64,000 nt of DNA from Sinorhizobium sp. BG8 (GCF_016864555.1 NZ_CP044012.1:1050501-1114500); one strand, 5' to 3'; positions 25,776 through 36,322 are shown, counted from the stretch's first letter. Program-made: numbers and translations. Notes: generated by a model from the letters alone, not told the origin.

Positions 25776-26888
25776 ATGGCACTCGCCCATGACCGGACGT
25801 CTTTGTCGCTTGCCGTATCGTCCAAGATACTCGATGCGGAACGGTCCGATTGCGCTTCGGCGACGGTGGGGGCGGATAACCGGCACAGGCCAGTGGGCAC
25901 CGACCTGCTTTCTGATGTCCTGGGGACGGTCAAGCTGACCGGAGCCTTGTTCTTTATGGTGGATGCGAGCTTCCCCTGGGGCATCGAGGTGCCGCATTCG
26001 GCGGCATTCTCTCCTATCATCCTGCCGCGCGCCCAACACATCGTGTCCTATCACATTATCCTGAAAGGATCGGGCTGGGCGTGCATTCCCAATCTGACCT
26101 CCACGCGTTTCGAGGCCGGCGACATATTGGTTCTGCCTTATGGTGACCCGTATTCGATGCTCAGCGAACCCGATCAGACTCCGGAATTCGACATCGAAAC
26201 GACATTGGAGTTTTTCCGGGAAATGGCGCGTGGCAATCTGCCCTTCTCGGTGAGAGAGGGTGGCGGCGGCTCTCCGCAAAGCAAATTCGTCTGCGGCTTT
26301 CTCGGCTGCGACATGCAACCCTTCAATCCGCTGTTGTCGACGCTGCCACGGCTCTTGCGGATCAAGAGGTCGCCGGATGGTCGCGCTGGGTTGTTGAGCC
26401 GCCTTATCGACCTCACGATATCAGAGGCGGACAAGCCGCGACTCGGCGGCAGCGCCATCCGGCTGAGGTTGAGCGAACTGATTTTCGTCGAGGTCATGCG
26501 CCAGTATCTGGAAAACCTGCCGGCCCACGAGACCGGCTGGCTTTCGGGGCTGCGCGACCCTGCAATCGGCAAAGTCCTGACCGTGCTCCATGAACAGCCG
26601 GCATATCCGTGGACGCTGAATGAACTCGCAAGTCGTGCCCGCATGTCGCGTGCAGCCCTTGCGAAACGCTTCACCCATCTCGTCGGCCATGCGCCAATGC
26701 AGTATCTGACGCTTTGGCGCATGCAGATGGCTGCGCGCCTCCTCGCTGACGGCCCCATGAAGGTCGCCGCCGTCGGCCGCGCGATCGGCTACGAATCCGA
26801 AGCTGCCTTCAGCCGGGCGTTCAAGAAGACCGTTGGCGTGTCCCCCGCCGCATGGCGTGGTGTCGCTGCCGGAACGAACTTGCCTTGA
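25776..26888 (+). CDS. AraC-family regulator with cupin sensor
   Basis: A protein of up to 370 residues. The N-terminal half (about 45-225) resembles the cupin_6 ligand domain (LLSDVLGTVKLTGALFFMVD, then FEAGDILVLPYGDPYSM), and the C-terminal part (about 265-365) holds two AraC helix-turn-helices (LASRARMSRAALAKRF and GRAIGYESEAAFSRAFKKTVG). Such regulators often control the neighbouring gene, here the divergent methyltransferase. The exact start is uncertain; several ATG codons lie near 25776-25793 and no strong ribosome-binding site is visible. Confidence 0.85.
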   Translation: MALAHDRTSLSLAVSSKILDAERSDCASATVGADNRHRPVGTDLLSDVLGTVKLTGALFFMVDASFPWGIEVPHSAAFSPIILPRAQHIVSYHIILKGSGWACIPNLTSTRFEAGDILVLPYGDPYSMLSEPDQTPEFDIETTLEFFREMARGNLPFSVREGGGGSPQSKFVCGFLGCDMQPFNPLLSTLPRLLRIKRSPDGRAGLLSRLIDLTISEADKPRLGGSAIRLRLSELIFVEVMRQYLENLPAHETGWLSGLRDPAIGKVLTVLHEQPAYPWTLNELASRARMSRAALAKRFTHLVGHAPMQYLTLWRMQMAARLLADGPMKVAAVGRAIGYESEAAFSRAFKKTVGVSPAAWRGVAAGTNLP

Positions 26889-26966
26889 AGCTCGACGGCT
26901 TCCCGCTCGCATGCACACGGGTCGCGAGATCCGCAACTGCATCAGCAAGGCGTAGTTCAACGCGCC

Positions 26967-28016
<1,050 letters not shown>

Positions 28017-28025
28017 GGGATTACC

Positions 28026-29534
28026 TCAGTCGAGTTTGCGGATGCGGAGCGCAAGGTTAGGACGGCCCGGAAGCTCGATACCGAATGCCGCTTCAGCCTT
28101 GCCACCGCGGACGATGTTGCCGTGGCGCTGCGGATGCGGAATGTGGGCCGCAATGCGCTTTGCCCGCACCACCGTCATGTGCCAGGTATCGATCAGGTCG
28201 ATCTCATAGTTGCCATCCTCGGTCGGCAGGCCGGTCGTCCACTGGATTGGCTGGTGTTCGCCGAAGTAGATGAAATCCACCTTGCCGCCGAGATCGCGCG
28301 CACCGGAAATACGGCTCCAGGGCCATTGGTCGTTCATGCCCATCGGCTCCAGCCCTTCAAGCTGGTCTTCCTGCAGCAATTGCAGCAGGAACTTGATGCG
28401 CTTCCAGCTTTCGCCGTGCAGCGTGCCACCCTTTGCCCACCAGATCAGATCGTCCGGGTCCGCATAGGTCTCGCCATGACCGGCATAGCCGCCGCGCATG
28501 ACGGTCGTCCAGAAGCGATGGACGAGCTCTTCAGCGGTGATGTTACCCCAGCAAGGCCAGATATTGCCTTCGTATTCCGGTTCGTCGTTGACGACAGGCT
28601 TGCCGTAGGCAACGCGCCATTCCGGCGTGCGCTTCACATCCCAGTTCTGGATGCAGACATGGGTGATCCAGGGCTTGCGATGGTCGAAGTTCATGTTCTG
28701 GTCGCCATTGTGGATCGACCGGAGGTGTTGCGCGGGATCGTTTTCTTCCAGGATGTGGCAGAAGCGGTCCCAGGTTTGCACCGGGATGGTGTCGAGCAGG
28801 AAGTCATACTCGTTGGCAAGCGCCCACCAGATGTTGCGGAAGGCGGAAAGACGCGCAGCCGCATATTCCACATACCGCAGATTCTGCTCCTCCGTCATGG
28901 TGGCATAGCCCCAGCGGTCATAGGGATGGAAGAGGATCAGGTCGGCTTCGATGCCGAGTTCGCCGAGGCGGGCAATCTGCTTTTCGAGATGCCTGAAAGC
29001 AACGGGGTTCGGGCGATCGAAATCGATGCTGCCATCAGCCTTTTCCATGAACATCGCCTGCAGCGGTTCATTGGTATTGAAGGGATAGTCCTTGGGGAAG
29101 ACGGCCATGCGGATCTTGTTGAAGCCGCTCATCTCAAGGCTTGCGAGCGTCCGCTCCTGCATTTCCAGCGGCTGGTGCGTCCAGGCATAGCAGGTGGTGC
29201 CGAAGGGATAGTAAGGCGTGCCGTCTTCATAGACGAAATGGAACTGGTTGCGCACGCGAACCGCCCCATGCACACCTTCGCGCGCGGGTGAAACCGTCAA
29301 CGAACCGGACTTGCCATCGAGTTCCTCAAGCGAGGACGAGGTGGTAAAGGTCCACTCCCCTACCGTGTCGGGCATGAAGCGGATGACATAATCTTCGCCG
29401 CCGTCGTGGAAACCCGTGACGCGGACCTTGCGATTGCCCTGGCTGAAATAGGCATGAAGCGTCACGTCGAGATAGGGATTGCCGCCGGTCGGGCCTTTGA
29501 AGCGGGCTTCGAAAATATCGTAGAGATGGGTCAT
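28026..29534 (-). CDS. Apiosidase-like glycoside hydrolase (DUF5060/4038/5605)
   Basis: A 502-residue cytoplasmic glycosidase candidate. Residues about 1-85 form a DUF5060 beta-sandwich (YDIFEARFKGP, then VRVTGFHDGG). The central TIM barrel is of the DUF4038/apiosidase type (YPFGTTCYAWTHQ, FNKIRMAVFPKDY, WWALANEYDFLLD, with the Glu after N a plausible acid). The C-terminal DUF5605-like part begins near the WPWSR segment. Family enzymes act on branched or unusual pentose-containing glycans, but substrate cannot be assigned. No signal peptide is seen. ATG 29534 has AAGGAA upstream. The gene sits between the permease and ATPase genes of the ABC operon. Confidence 0.8.
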   Translation of the reverse strand: MTHLYDIFEARFKGPTGGNPYLDVTLHAYFSQGNRKVRVTGFHDGGEDYVIRFMPDTVGEWTFTTSSSLEELDGKSGSLTVSPAREGVHGAVRVRNQFHFVYEDGTPYYPFGTTCYAWTHQPLEMQERTLASLEMSGFNKIRMAVFPKDYPFNTNEPLQAMFMEKADGSIDFDRPNPVAFRHLEKQIARLGELGIEADLILFHPYDRWGYATMTEEQNLRYVEYAAARLSAFRNIWWALANEYDFLLDTIPVQTWDRFCHILEENDPAQHLRSIHNGDQNMNFDHRKPWITHVCIQNWDVKRTPEWRVAYGKPVVNDEPEYEGNIWPCWGNITAEELVHRFWTTVMRGGYAGHGETYADPDDLIWWAKGGTLHGESWKRIKFLLQLLQEDQLEGLEPMGMNDQWPWSRISGARDLGGKVDFIYFGEHQPIQWTTGLPTEDGNYEIDLIDTWHMTVVRAKRIAAHIPHPQRHGNIVRGGKAEAAFGIELPGRPNLALRIRKLD

Positions 29535-29536
29535 GA

Positions 29537-30403
29537 TTATTCCTTGACCGCTCCGGACGTCAGGCCGGAGACGAAATAGCGTTGGAACATGAGATAGACG
29601 ATGGCTGCGGGAAGCACCGTCATGATGATGGCAGCGTTGAGCTGGCCGTAGTCGCTCTGGAATTGACTCTGGAAATTCATCAGACCGAGCGGAAGGGTCC
29701 ACATGCGCGGATCCTGCAGGATCACCAGCGCCATGGCGAATTCATTCCAGGTCGCAACGAAATCCAGGATCAGCAGTGCCGAGAGAACCGGCAGCGATAC
29801 CGGCAGGAAAATCCGCCGGAAGATCGTGAAGTGCGAAGCGCCGTCGATGCGGGCGGCTTCAGACAGCTCCTTCGGCACGGTGGAGAAGAAGCCATACAGA
29901 ATGAAGACCTGATAGGGGATACCGAAGGCCAGGTAGGGCAGGATGATGCCGGGATAGGTGTTGATCAGGCCGAAGGCATTTACCTGCCGGAAGATCGGCG
30001 CGAGCATGACCTGGAAGGGCAACATCGTGCCGAAGACGAAGAGCGCAAAGAGCACCTTGTTGATCCGCATCGGCACCTTGGCGAGCGCATAGGCTGCCAT
30101 GGCCGATACGAACAGGCCGAGCGGCACCTTGATGAAGGTGATGACGATGCCGTTGAAAGCGGTCGTCGAGAAATTCCCGCGGGCCCAGGCCGCCGCGAAA
30201 TTGCCGAAGGCAAGCTCGGTGGGCGGACTGAAAGCGCTCGATCCCATCACCGTCGAATTCGACTTCAAGGACGTGAAGACGATGAACAGGAATGGCGTGA
30301 TCCAGATGATCGCGAACAGAATGAAGGCGATCCAGAGAGCTACGAGTACGGGGTCGACCTTGTTGGAGCCGACAGGGCGGAACGCCTGGGAAAACACCTT
30401 CAT
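29537..30403 (-). CDS. Sugar ABC transporter permease (MalG type)
   Basis: A 288-residue inner-membrane permease with six hydrophobic segments. The EAA loop that contacts the ATPase is seen in ELSEAARIDGASHFTIFRRIFLP. It pairs with the preceding MalF-type permease, whose stop overlaps this start as ATGA. The following glycosidase gene starts three bases after its end region, so the operon is tightly packed. Confidence 0.92.
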   Translation of the reverse strand: MKVFSQAFRPVGSNKVDPVLVALWIAFILFAIIWITPFLFIVFTSLKSNSTVMGSSAFSPPTELAFGNFAAAWARGNFSTTAFNGIVITFIKVPLGLFVSAMAAYALAKVPMRINKVLFALFVFGTMLPFQVMLAPIFRQVNAFGLINTYPGIILPYLAFGIPYQVFILYGFFSTVPKELSEAARIDGASHFTIFRRIFLPVSLPVLSALLILDFVATWNEFAMALVILQDPRMWTLPLGLMNFQSQFQSDYGQLNAAIIMTVLPAAIVYLMFQRYFVSGLTSGAVKE

Positions 30404-31299
30404 CGTCCCATATCCTCACGCTTGAACATCCAGCGCATGTAGGGGATCACGACGACCAGCGTGATCAGCAGCAGAACCACGGAAACCGCCGCCCCGCGCC
30501 CGAAGACCCCGAGTTGCATTGATTGTGTGTAAGCCCACATCGCCAGCATCTGCGTCGATTGCGCCGGCCCACCGCCGGTCATGCCGTAGACGATGTCGAA
30601 GGCTTTCAGCGAATTGATGAGCGACAGTACGAAGACGACGGTCATTGTCGGCACGAGTGCCGGCAGCGTCACATAGCGGAACACGCCCCAGCGCCCTGCC
30701 CCATCGATGCGGGCAGCCTCGATCAGCGTGGTCGAAACGCTCTGCAGGCCGGCAAGAAACAGCACCATGGAAAAGCCGACCGACTGCCAGACATGGGCAA
30801 CGAACACGGACCACAGCGCGATCTTCTTGTCGCCCAGCCAGTCCATGATCCATCCGGTCAGCCCCCAGCTCGTCAGCAACCCATTGAAAAGGCCGAAGAA
30901 CGGGTCGTACATCCACTTCCAGATGGTCGCGACAGCGATGGAAGCGATGATGACGGGCAGATAGAACACGATGCGCAGTCCCGACCTGCCGGGAATGTTC
31001 TGATTGAGCGCAAGTGCCACGCCGAAGGCAATCAGGTTTGGCACGATGACTGCCGTCGTCGTCCAGATCAGCGTGTTCCAGAGCGCACCCCAGAACACCG
31101 GATCCTGCGTCATGATCGCCCGGTAGTTCGCGAGCCCCACAAATTTCGCCTGCGGGCTCAGTCCGTTCCAGGACGAAAAGGACATCCGGATGACGTCGAT
31201 CATCGGGTAGACCGCAAAGAGGAGATAGACGATCAGGGCGGGCGCGAGCAGGACGTAACCCTGCATGCTCGGCCGCAACGTCAAGCGCGCTTTGGACAT
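30400..31299 (-). CDS. Sugar ABC transporter permease (MalF type)
   Basis: A 299-residue permease with six membrane segments; the EAA loop reads LIEAARIDGAGRWGVFRYVTLP. It forms the translocation channel with the MalG-type partner. The gene starts 61 bases after the binding-protein gene, and a hairpin lies in that gap, which may lower permease expression relative to the binding protein. Confidence 0.92.
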   Translation of the reverse strand: MSKARLTLRPSMQGYVLLAPALIVYLLFAVYPMIDVIRMSFSSWNGLSPQAKFVGLANYRAIMTQDPVFWGALWNTLIWTTTAVIVPNLIAFGVALALNQNIPGRSGLRIVFYLPVIIASIAVATIWKWMYDPFFGLFNGLLTSWGLTGWIMDWLGDKKIALWSVFVAHVWQSVGFSMVLFLAGLQSVSTTLIEAARIDGAGRWGVFRYVTLPALVPTMTVVFVLSLINSLKAFDIVYGMTGGGPAQSTQMLAMWAYTQSMQLGVFGRGAAVSVVLLLITLVVVIPYMRWMFKREDMGR

Positions 31300-31320
31300 A
31301 GATTTTCACCAGGTCGGTGC

Positions 31321-31349
31321 GAGGCCCCGGAGCATGCTCACAGGGCCTC
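31321..31349 (-). repeat. Hairpin between sugar-binding protein and permease genes
   Basis: A stem GAGGCCC (31321-31327)/GGGCCTC (31343-31349), extendable with one bulge, encloses 15 bases that themselves contain the palindrome AGCATGCT. It lies 11 bases after the binding-protein stop on the minus strand. Such hairpins protect the upstream message and are common between binding-protein and permease genes. Confidence 0.6.
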
Positions 31350-31360
31350 ACCTTGGGAGG

Positions 31361-32608
31361 TTAGCCTCTGTTGGCGATGAAGCTCTGCATGGCCTTGCCG
31401 GCATCTTCCGGCTTGATGTTGCCGGATGCTACTTCGTTGATGACACGGAAATATTCCGTGGTCACATCGAGCGGGAAAGCCTGGTCGCCGTTCATGTAGA
31501 TCTTGTCGTACTTGGCGAAGATATCCATCCACTTCTGATCAAGCGGATCGATCTTCTCGTACTTCACATTCGCGTTGATCGAGATCGAACCGAAAGCGCC
31601 GAGATTGTCCTGCTGCACCTTGTCGGAGAGCATGTAATCGAGGAACTTTGCGGCCGCATCCGCCTTGTCGCTCTTCGAGGAAACGTAGAGATACTCCGCG
31701 AAACCATAGAGGCGATCAGTGCCCGTCGGGAACGGGAAAAGGTCGAAATCTGCAAGCCGGTTCTCATTGCGCAGCTGGCTGACCAGCCAGTCCCCTTCGA
31801 GCATCATGGCCGCACGTCCCGCAAGGAACAGGTTGAAGCTCTGGGCCTGGTCGATCCCCATGAACGGCGACAGAATGTAGTTCTGTGACCAGTCGTTCAA
31901 CTCCTGGAAGCTCGCCGTGGCGCAGGCCTCGGTCGACCAGTCGACCTTCATCGCCATGAGACCATCGTGCTTTTCGGCACCGCATTTCGCTTCCAGAATG
32001 ACGTCCATCAGGCGCATCAGGTGCCAGTTGACCGTGCCGCCGAAGGTCATGGCCGGAATGCCGGCTTCCTTCAGCTTGGCTGCGTCAGCCTTCAGCCCGT
32101 CATAGGTTGCCGGCGGCTGGGTGATGCCCGCCTTTTCGAACAGAGCCTTGCTGTAGTAGATGCCCTCGCCGTGGAAGGTGTAGGGAACGCCATGGCGACC
32201 GCCTTCATAGATCTTCGAGAAGCTGCCGGCCGTTCCGACCAGACGCTTGTCCCAACCGTACTCGTCGTAATATTTGTCGAGCGGCAGCGACAGGCCGGCA
32301 TTGACGAATTCGCCCCCAAGCCCAAGGCCTGCCCACATGAAGAAGATGTCCGGACCCTGGCTCGACTGCGCAGCCACGCGGAGCGCAGCCTTATGCTCGT
32401 CCACGGAGCGGTTCTCGAGCGAAATCGTGATGTCGGGGTTCGCGGCCTGAAATTCCTTGATGATCTTCTGCCACGCGACGTTGGCGGACTCGTTGTCGAA
32501 CGACAGGGTCCAGATCTTCAACTCTTCGGCGGCGGCCGAATTCATGCCAAGCCCCGCGGCGATCGCCAGCGCAGAAAGCGTAGCGGCAAGAGTATTCTTC
32601 AGTCTCAT
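31361..32608 (-). CDS. Sugar ABC transporter substrate-binding protein
   Basis: A 415-residue periplasmic binding protein of the family 1 (MalE/UgpB) type. The signal peptide spans MRLKNTLAATLSALAIAAG to about AAAEE. The body shows WQKIIKEFQAANPDITI, then YTFHGEGIYYSKALFEKAGI, and late AAKFLDYMLSDKVQQ. ATG 32608 has AGGGAGG upstream; the longer frame to 32773 runs through the operator region. It is the first gene of the operon, divergent from the ROK regulator, and defines transporter specificity, probably for an oligosaccharide or glycoside. Confidence 0.92.
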   Translation of the reverse strand: MRLKNTLAATLSALAIAAGLGMNSAAAEELKIWTLSFDNESANVAWQKIIKEFQAANPDITISLENRSVDEHKAALRVAAQSSQGPDIFFMWAGLGLGGEFVNAGLSLPLDKYYDEYGWDKRLVGTAGSFSKIYEGGRHGVPYTFHGEGIYYSKALFEKAGITQPPATYDGLKADAAKLKEAGIPAMTFGGTVNWHLMRLMDVILEAKCGAEKHDGLMAMKVDWSTEACATASFQELNDWSQNYILSPFMGIDQAQSFNLFLAGRAAMMLEGDWLVSQLRNENRLADFDLFPFPTGTDRLYGFAEYLYVSSKSDKADAAAKFLDYMLSDKVQQDNLGAFGSISINANVKYEKIDPLDQKWMDIFAKYDKIYMNGDQAFPLDVTTEYFRVINEVASGNIKPEDAGKAMQSFIANRG

Positions 32609-32680
32609 AAAAGCCTCCCTTAGAGCGGTCCTCTCCGCCGTCCGAAAATCGCGGACACAGACCTCTTTGTCAATCACTTT

Positions 32681-32694
32681 TTTCGTGTACGAAA
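32681..32694. promoter_or_regulatory. Palindrome near binding-protein gene (operator copy 1)
   Basis: TTTCGT-GT-ACGAAA is a perfect inverted repeat with a 2-base centre, 73 bases upstream of the binding-protein start. A close relative (TTCGTGTTCGAAA) occurs at 32776-32788, near the ROK gene, so the pair probably marks binding sites for the ROK regulator. Confidence 0.6.
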
Positions 32695-32760
32695 TAAAGC
32701 ATTCCAAAATTTGGTATTTTCTCCTATATTTATAACCGAAATGGGCGTTATCTGGCATTT

Positions 32761-32802
32761 TGCAACGCAACATCGTTCGTGTTCGAAAAATATTGCGTTG
32801 CA
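32761..32802. promoter_or_regulatory. Ten-base inverted repeat before ROK gene (operator copy 2)
   Basis: TGCAACGCAA (32761-32770) and TTGCGTTGCA (32793-32802) are perfect inverted arms; the 22-base interior holds the second copy of the TTCGTGT(A/T)CGAAA element. It ends 42 bases before the ROK start. Autoregulation of the ROK gene and control of the divergent operon by looping between both copies is plausible. Confidence 0.6.
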
Positions 32803-32844
32803 GTCGCGAGTCTGAACTAGAATTGCGCTGGAGGGGAAAGACGC

Positions 32845-34032
32845 ATGCAGGATGTAAAAGAGCTTTTCAGGGATCAGGAAGCACCGGCGGGCCGAATCGT
32901 TCGCGCAATTGCCGCAATCGGCGCGGCCACTGCGACTCAGCTGGTGAAATCCACCGGCCTCGCCCGCTCGACCGTTTCAACACTTCTTTCGGAACTGAAA
33001 GATAGCGGCATCGTTCTTGACCTCGACACCAAGAGCAACGGCTTCGGCCGCCCCTCGCAGCTTCTCTCCCTCTATCCCGGAACGGGGCGTTGCGCAGGCG
33101 TTCTGCTTGGCCTCGGCGAAATCCGCATCGTCATCTGCGATCTCGCCCATACCGTGCTTTCCGACGTCTGGTTTGAAATGCGCCGCGACTACACGCCGGA
33201 AGAGGCGGCCGAGCAGATCAAGGCCAATCTCACGCGGGAATGCGCCTCGCTCGGTCTTGCCATCAAGGATCTCCTGGGCGTCGGTCTCGCGATCTCTGCG
33301 CCGCTCAGCTATGACGGGCGCGTGCTGAACGGCGACGTGCTGCCGACCTGGGGCGGCGTCGACCTTGCCGCGATCTTCTCCAAACATCTCGACTGTCCGC
33401 TGCATGCGGAGAACGAGAGTCATTGCGGCGCGCTCGCCGAAATGACCTGGGGTGCGGCGATCGGCGAGAAGGACTTCGTGCTCTACAAGTTCGATCTCGG
33501 CGTCGGCGGCGCGATCGTGCGAGACGGCGTGGTGCAGCGCGGCTTCAATGGCAGCGCGGCCGAGTTCGGCCATATCGTGCTCGATTCCCACGGCAGCCTC
33601 TGCCGCTGCGGCAATCGGGGCTGCCTTCAGACCTTCGTTGGAGGCTATCACCTCATGCGGCATGCCGAAGCCTTCGGCGGGCAGCCGGTCACCATCGATC
33701 AGTTCATCGAGCGCGCCCGCGAGGGGCGCCTCGGATATCGGCGCCTGATCGAGGATGCGGCGGAAAAGGCCGGCTGGGGCATGGGCATCACCGCCAGCAT
33801 CCTCAATCCGCCGCTCTTCATCATTGTCGGCAAGCTGGCGACGATCGGCGAGGCCTTCACCGAGCCTCTGGAGCGAAGCTTCGCGCGTCACACGCTGCCC
33901 CCGCCTGACCAGGTTGCCGACATGCCTCGGCCGCGTTTCGTCGTCGGCAAGTTCCTCGGCAATGACGACACCGTCATGGGCGCTGTCGCTCTGGTGCTTC
34001 ACCAGCATGGCCGGGTGGCACACAGCCTCTGA
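32845..34032 (+). CDS. ROK-family transcriptional regulator
   Basis: A 395-residue regulator of the NagC/XylR type. The N-terminal winged helix (about 15-75) includes GAATATQLVKSTGLARSTVS; the sugar-kinase-like body has the phosphate loop FDLGVGGAIV and the zinc motif CRCGNRGCLQT. It should release DNA when it binds the imported sugar or a derivative. GGAGGGG precedes ATG 32845. It is divergent from the sugar ABC/glycosidase operon, with two related palindromes in the shared gap. Confidence 0.9.
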   Translation: MQDVKELFRDQEAPAGRIVRAIAAIGAATATQLVKSTGLARSTVSTLLSELKDSGIVLDLDTKSNGFGRPSQLLSLYPGTGRCAGVLLGLGEIRIVICDLAHTVLSDVWFEMRRDYTPEEAAEQIKANLTRECASLGLAIKDLLGVGLAISAPLSYDGRVLNGDVLPTWGGVDLAAIFSKHLDCPLHAENESHCGALAEMTWGAAIGEKDFVLYKFDLGVGGAIVRDGVVQRGFNGSAAEFGHIVLDSHGSLCRCGNRGCLQTFVGGYHLMRHAEAFGGQPVTIDQFIERAREGRLGYRRLIEDAAEKAGWGMGITASILNPPLFIIVGKLATIGEAFTEPLERSFARHTLPPPDQVADMPRPRFVVGKFLGNDDTVMGAVALVLHQHGRVAHSL

Positions 34033-34312
34033 GGCCTAGGGCTCACAATTCGAAATGAGCAGGCCCACGCCAGGTCTCCGACCATGCTGGCCGCCGGGTT
34101 ACTGATGGCCTTCTCGATGAACAACGTTCTAGACCAAGTTGACCGCCGGGCGGTTGAGGGCGATTGGCGATCTACGCCGCCGTCCAGAGGACGCCAGGCA
34201 ATCGATCTTGCTTACCAAGCCGGGGGCGACAGCTTTCGGCTTCCCCGGGTCGGCAATTGTGTCTCGATCCGAGCGCGCTACTGGCGCGGCGCCCCGCCGT
34301 ATCGTCGGTGTT

Positions 34313-34729
34313 TTAGACGATCTGCTTGATGAAGCTTTCAAGCATGGCTTTCAGGCGCTGGGCGTCTTCATTGCCATAGTTGTCCTCGACCTTGGCCTCG
34401 TGCTCTTCGACGCGCTTGTTCTGGCTTGCCAGCATCGAAGCACCCTTGTCGGACAGAAACATGCGCACCTTGCGGCGATCGGACGGGTCGGGCACGCGGT
34501 AGACGAGCGCATCCTGCACCATGCGATCGACAAGCTTGGTCAGTGTCGGCAGATTGAGCGCCAGCTCCTCGGCAAGCTTCCCCATCGGCAGGCCACCAGA
34601 CTCCGACAGCACCTTCATGAGCCGCCACTGGTCGAGGGATACGCCTTCTGCGGTCAATTGACGGCTCAGATGCCTGTTGGCTTGAGCCAACAGATGAGAC
34701 AGATGATCGTTGAGCGAGCGCTCGGCCAT
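34313..34729 (-). CDS. MarR-family regulator
   Basis: A 138-residue winged-helix regulator: LSHLLAQANRHLSRQLTAEGV, the recognition helix region PTLTKLVDRMVQDALVYR and the wing DPSDRRKVRMFLSDKG are typical. MarR proteins usually sense small aromatic or phenolic molecules. It is divergent from the AmiC-like gene and the following transport and catabolic genes, with a perfect 14-base palindrome in the shared gap. The 280 bases behind it (34033-34312) show no supported gene. Confidence 0.88.
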   Translation of the reverse strand: MAERSLNDHLSHLLAQANRHLSRQLTAEGVSLDQWRLMKVLSESGGLPMGKLAEELALNLPTLTKLVDRMVQDALVYRVPDPSDRRKVRMFLSDKGASMLASQNKRVEEHEAKVEDNYGNEDAQRLKAMLESFIKQIV

Positions 34730-34760
34730 GATTCTTTAATCAGCAATTGTTTAATCGGAA

Positions 34761-34774
34761 ACTATATATATAGT
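34761..34774. promoter_or_regulatory. Perfect palindrome, likely MarR operator
   Basis: ACTATATATATAGT is fully self-complementary and lies 32 bases before the MarR start. A direct repeat of TTTAATC is present just beside it. AT-rich palindromes of this size are typical MarR sites, and the element could also contain the -10 region of either divergent gene. Confidence 0.6.
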
Positions 34775-34883
34775 GCTTCTAACGTGTCGCATAGACTGAC
34801 ACCAACGAAAAGAAGAAAATCATAATCCGCAGGTTGCGGAACTTGCGGTCCGGGGCGGAGCGTAGACGAAAAGGGAGAATGCC

Positions 34884-36077
34884 GTGACGCTCGATTTAGC
34901 TCCAATCGGGACTGGAAACCGCATGTCGACACGCGGGCGCACCCCGGCGCGCCGGTCGACTGGTTCGCTGCTCGATACGCTGATTTCGCAACGGAGAGGC
35001 GGACAAGGGTCGGGCCCGCGAAACAGAGGGCCGATCCGCATCGGCCTTCTAGTGCCCTTCCAGGGTGCCGATGCAATCTGGGGACCCTCCTGCCAGTACA
35101 GCGCGGTGCTCGCCGCTGCTGAACTCAATGAAAACGGCGGCATCCTTGGTCGGCAGATCGAGTTGCTCGCCGCAGATGCGGGCGGAAGTCCGCAAGCCGT
35201 GGTCGAACGCGCCCGCGATCTCGTCGAGCGCCAGGGCGCCGACGCTTTGGTGGGCGTGCACCTCTCCTCCGTCCGAGTCGAACTCGCCCGCGCCCTTGCC
35301 GGACGTGTGCCCTACGTTTTCGCACCCTTGTTTGAGGGCGCCACTGAAAGAGAGCGGGTCTTCAGCATTGGCGAAGTGCCGGAACGGCAGTTTGCCGGTC
35401 CGGTCAGCCATTTCATGGAACAACGCAAATCGCGTCGCTGGTTTCTCGTGGGCAATGACTACGTGTGGCCCCGTGCCACGCACAATTGGGTCCGTGACTT
35501 CGTCGCGAAGCACGGTGGGGAGGTCGTGGGCGATGAATATGTCGGCCTCGGCCACGACACCGCTCATCTCATCGACGTCATCGAGGCGGCCAATCCGGAT
35601 GTCCTCTTCCTGTCGCTCGTCGGATCCGAATGCGTACCCTTCAACCGCATGTTCGCCGAACGCGGCCTGTCGCGTCGTATCATCCGGTTGTCCGGCGCCA
35701 TCGAAGAAAACACGCTGATGGCGATAGGGGCAGAGAATACCGAAAATCTGTACTGCGCCGCCGGTTATTTCAGCGCACTGGAAACGCCGGAAAACCGCAA
35801 CTTCCTCAAGCGTTATCGCGATGCCTTTGGAGTGACCGCGCCGGTGCAGGGTGTACTCAGCGAAGCCTGCTACGAGGGCTTGCGGTTCTTTGGCGCCCTT
35901 ACGGCTCGCGCTAAATCACTGGATCTCGACATCCTGTCCCAGGCCTTCGAGGGCCTGACCTTTGAGAGCCCGCGTGGCGTCACAACCGTCCGCAACGGGG
36001 TGGCAACGGGGCCGACCTATCTGGCCCGTGCCGATGGCACTGAATTCGAAATCCTGCGCAGCTTCAGCAACGACTGA
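34884..36077 (+). CDS. AmiC-like binding protein without signal peptide
   Basis: A 397-residue periplasmic-binding-fold protein resembling AmiC/FmdD/UrtA-type amide and urea receptors: IRIGLLVPFQGADAIWGP, AAAELNENGGILGR, then SRRWFLVGNDYVWPR. Unlike the transport protein encoded next, it begins with a polar Arg/Ser-rich stretch of about 48 residues and no signal peptide. This suggests a cytosolic sensor, as AmiC is for the amidase operon. GTG 34884 is preferred with AAGGGAG upstream; ATG 34923 is an alternative. It may act with the MarR or an RNA-binding partner encoded elsewhere. The ligand is unknown. Confidence 0.78.
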   Translation: MTLDLAPIGTGNRMSTRGRTPARRSTGSLLDTLISQRRGGQGSGPRNRGPIRIGLLVPFQGADAIWGPSCQYSAVLAAAELNENGGILGRQIELLAADAGGSPQAVVERARDLVERQGADALVGVHLSSVRVELARALAGRVPYVFAPLFEGATERERVFSIGEVPERQFAGPVSHFMEQRKSRRWFLVGNDYVWPRATHNWVRDFVAKHGGEVVGDEYVGLGHDTAHLIDVIEAANPDVLFLSLVGSECVPFNRMFAERGLSRRIIRLSGAIEENTLMAIGAENTENLYCAAGYFSALETPENRNFLKRYRDAFGVTAPVQGVLSEACYEGLRFFGALTARAKSLDLDILSQAFEGLTFESPRGVTTVRNGVATGPTYLARADGTEFEILRSFSND

Positions 36078-36123
36078 TCTCCCCACACTCCTGAACTCCC
36101 GCAGCGGCAAGCACCTGCTCGTC

Positions 36124-36139
36124 GCGCGCGTTTGCGCGC
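36124..36139 (+). terminator. GC-rich hairpin after AmiC-like gene
   Basis: GCGCGC (36124-36129) and GCGCGC (36134-36139) are complementary with a GTTT loop, about 47 bases after the stop codon. No T-run follows, so it is only a possible terminator. Confidence 0.35.
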
Positions 36140-36302
36140 CGTCTCACCAGCGACAGCACGAGCCTCATCTTCTGTTCGCCAAATTGACGAGATGTGAAAA
36201 ACTGTGGCGTTTACGCAAAAATAGTTGAAAAAGAAAATATTGAATATATAAACATCTCGACCGCATGAATTCCGCAGATCCCCCGGGCTTCGAGGCCCAG
36301 GC

Positions 36303-36322
36303 CGGCAGGCTATCGCCTGCCG
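36303..36322 (+). promoter_or_regulatory. Leader hairpin before binding-protein gene
   Basis: CGGCAGGC (36303-36310) and GCCTGCCG (36315-36322) form a perfect 8-base stem with a TATC loop, ending 47 bases before the ATG of the transport binding protein. Its place between the AmiC-like sensor and the transport operon makes it a candidate attenuator or antitermination site. Confidence 0.5.

Noticed and set aside
34084-34329. 81-codon frame between the ROK and MarR genes
   Set aside because: No recognisable domain and partly overlapping the MarR 3' end.
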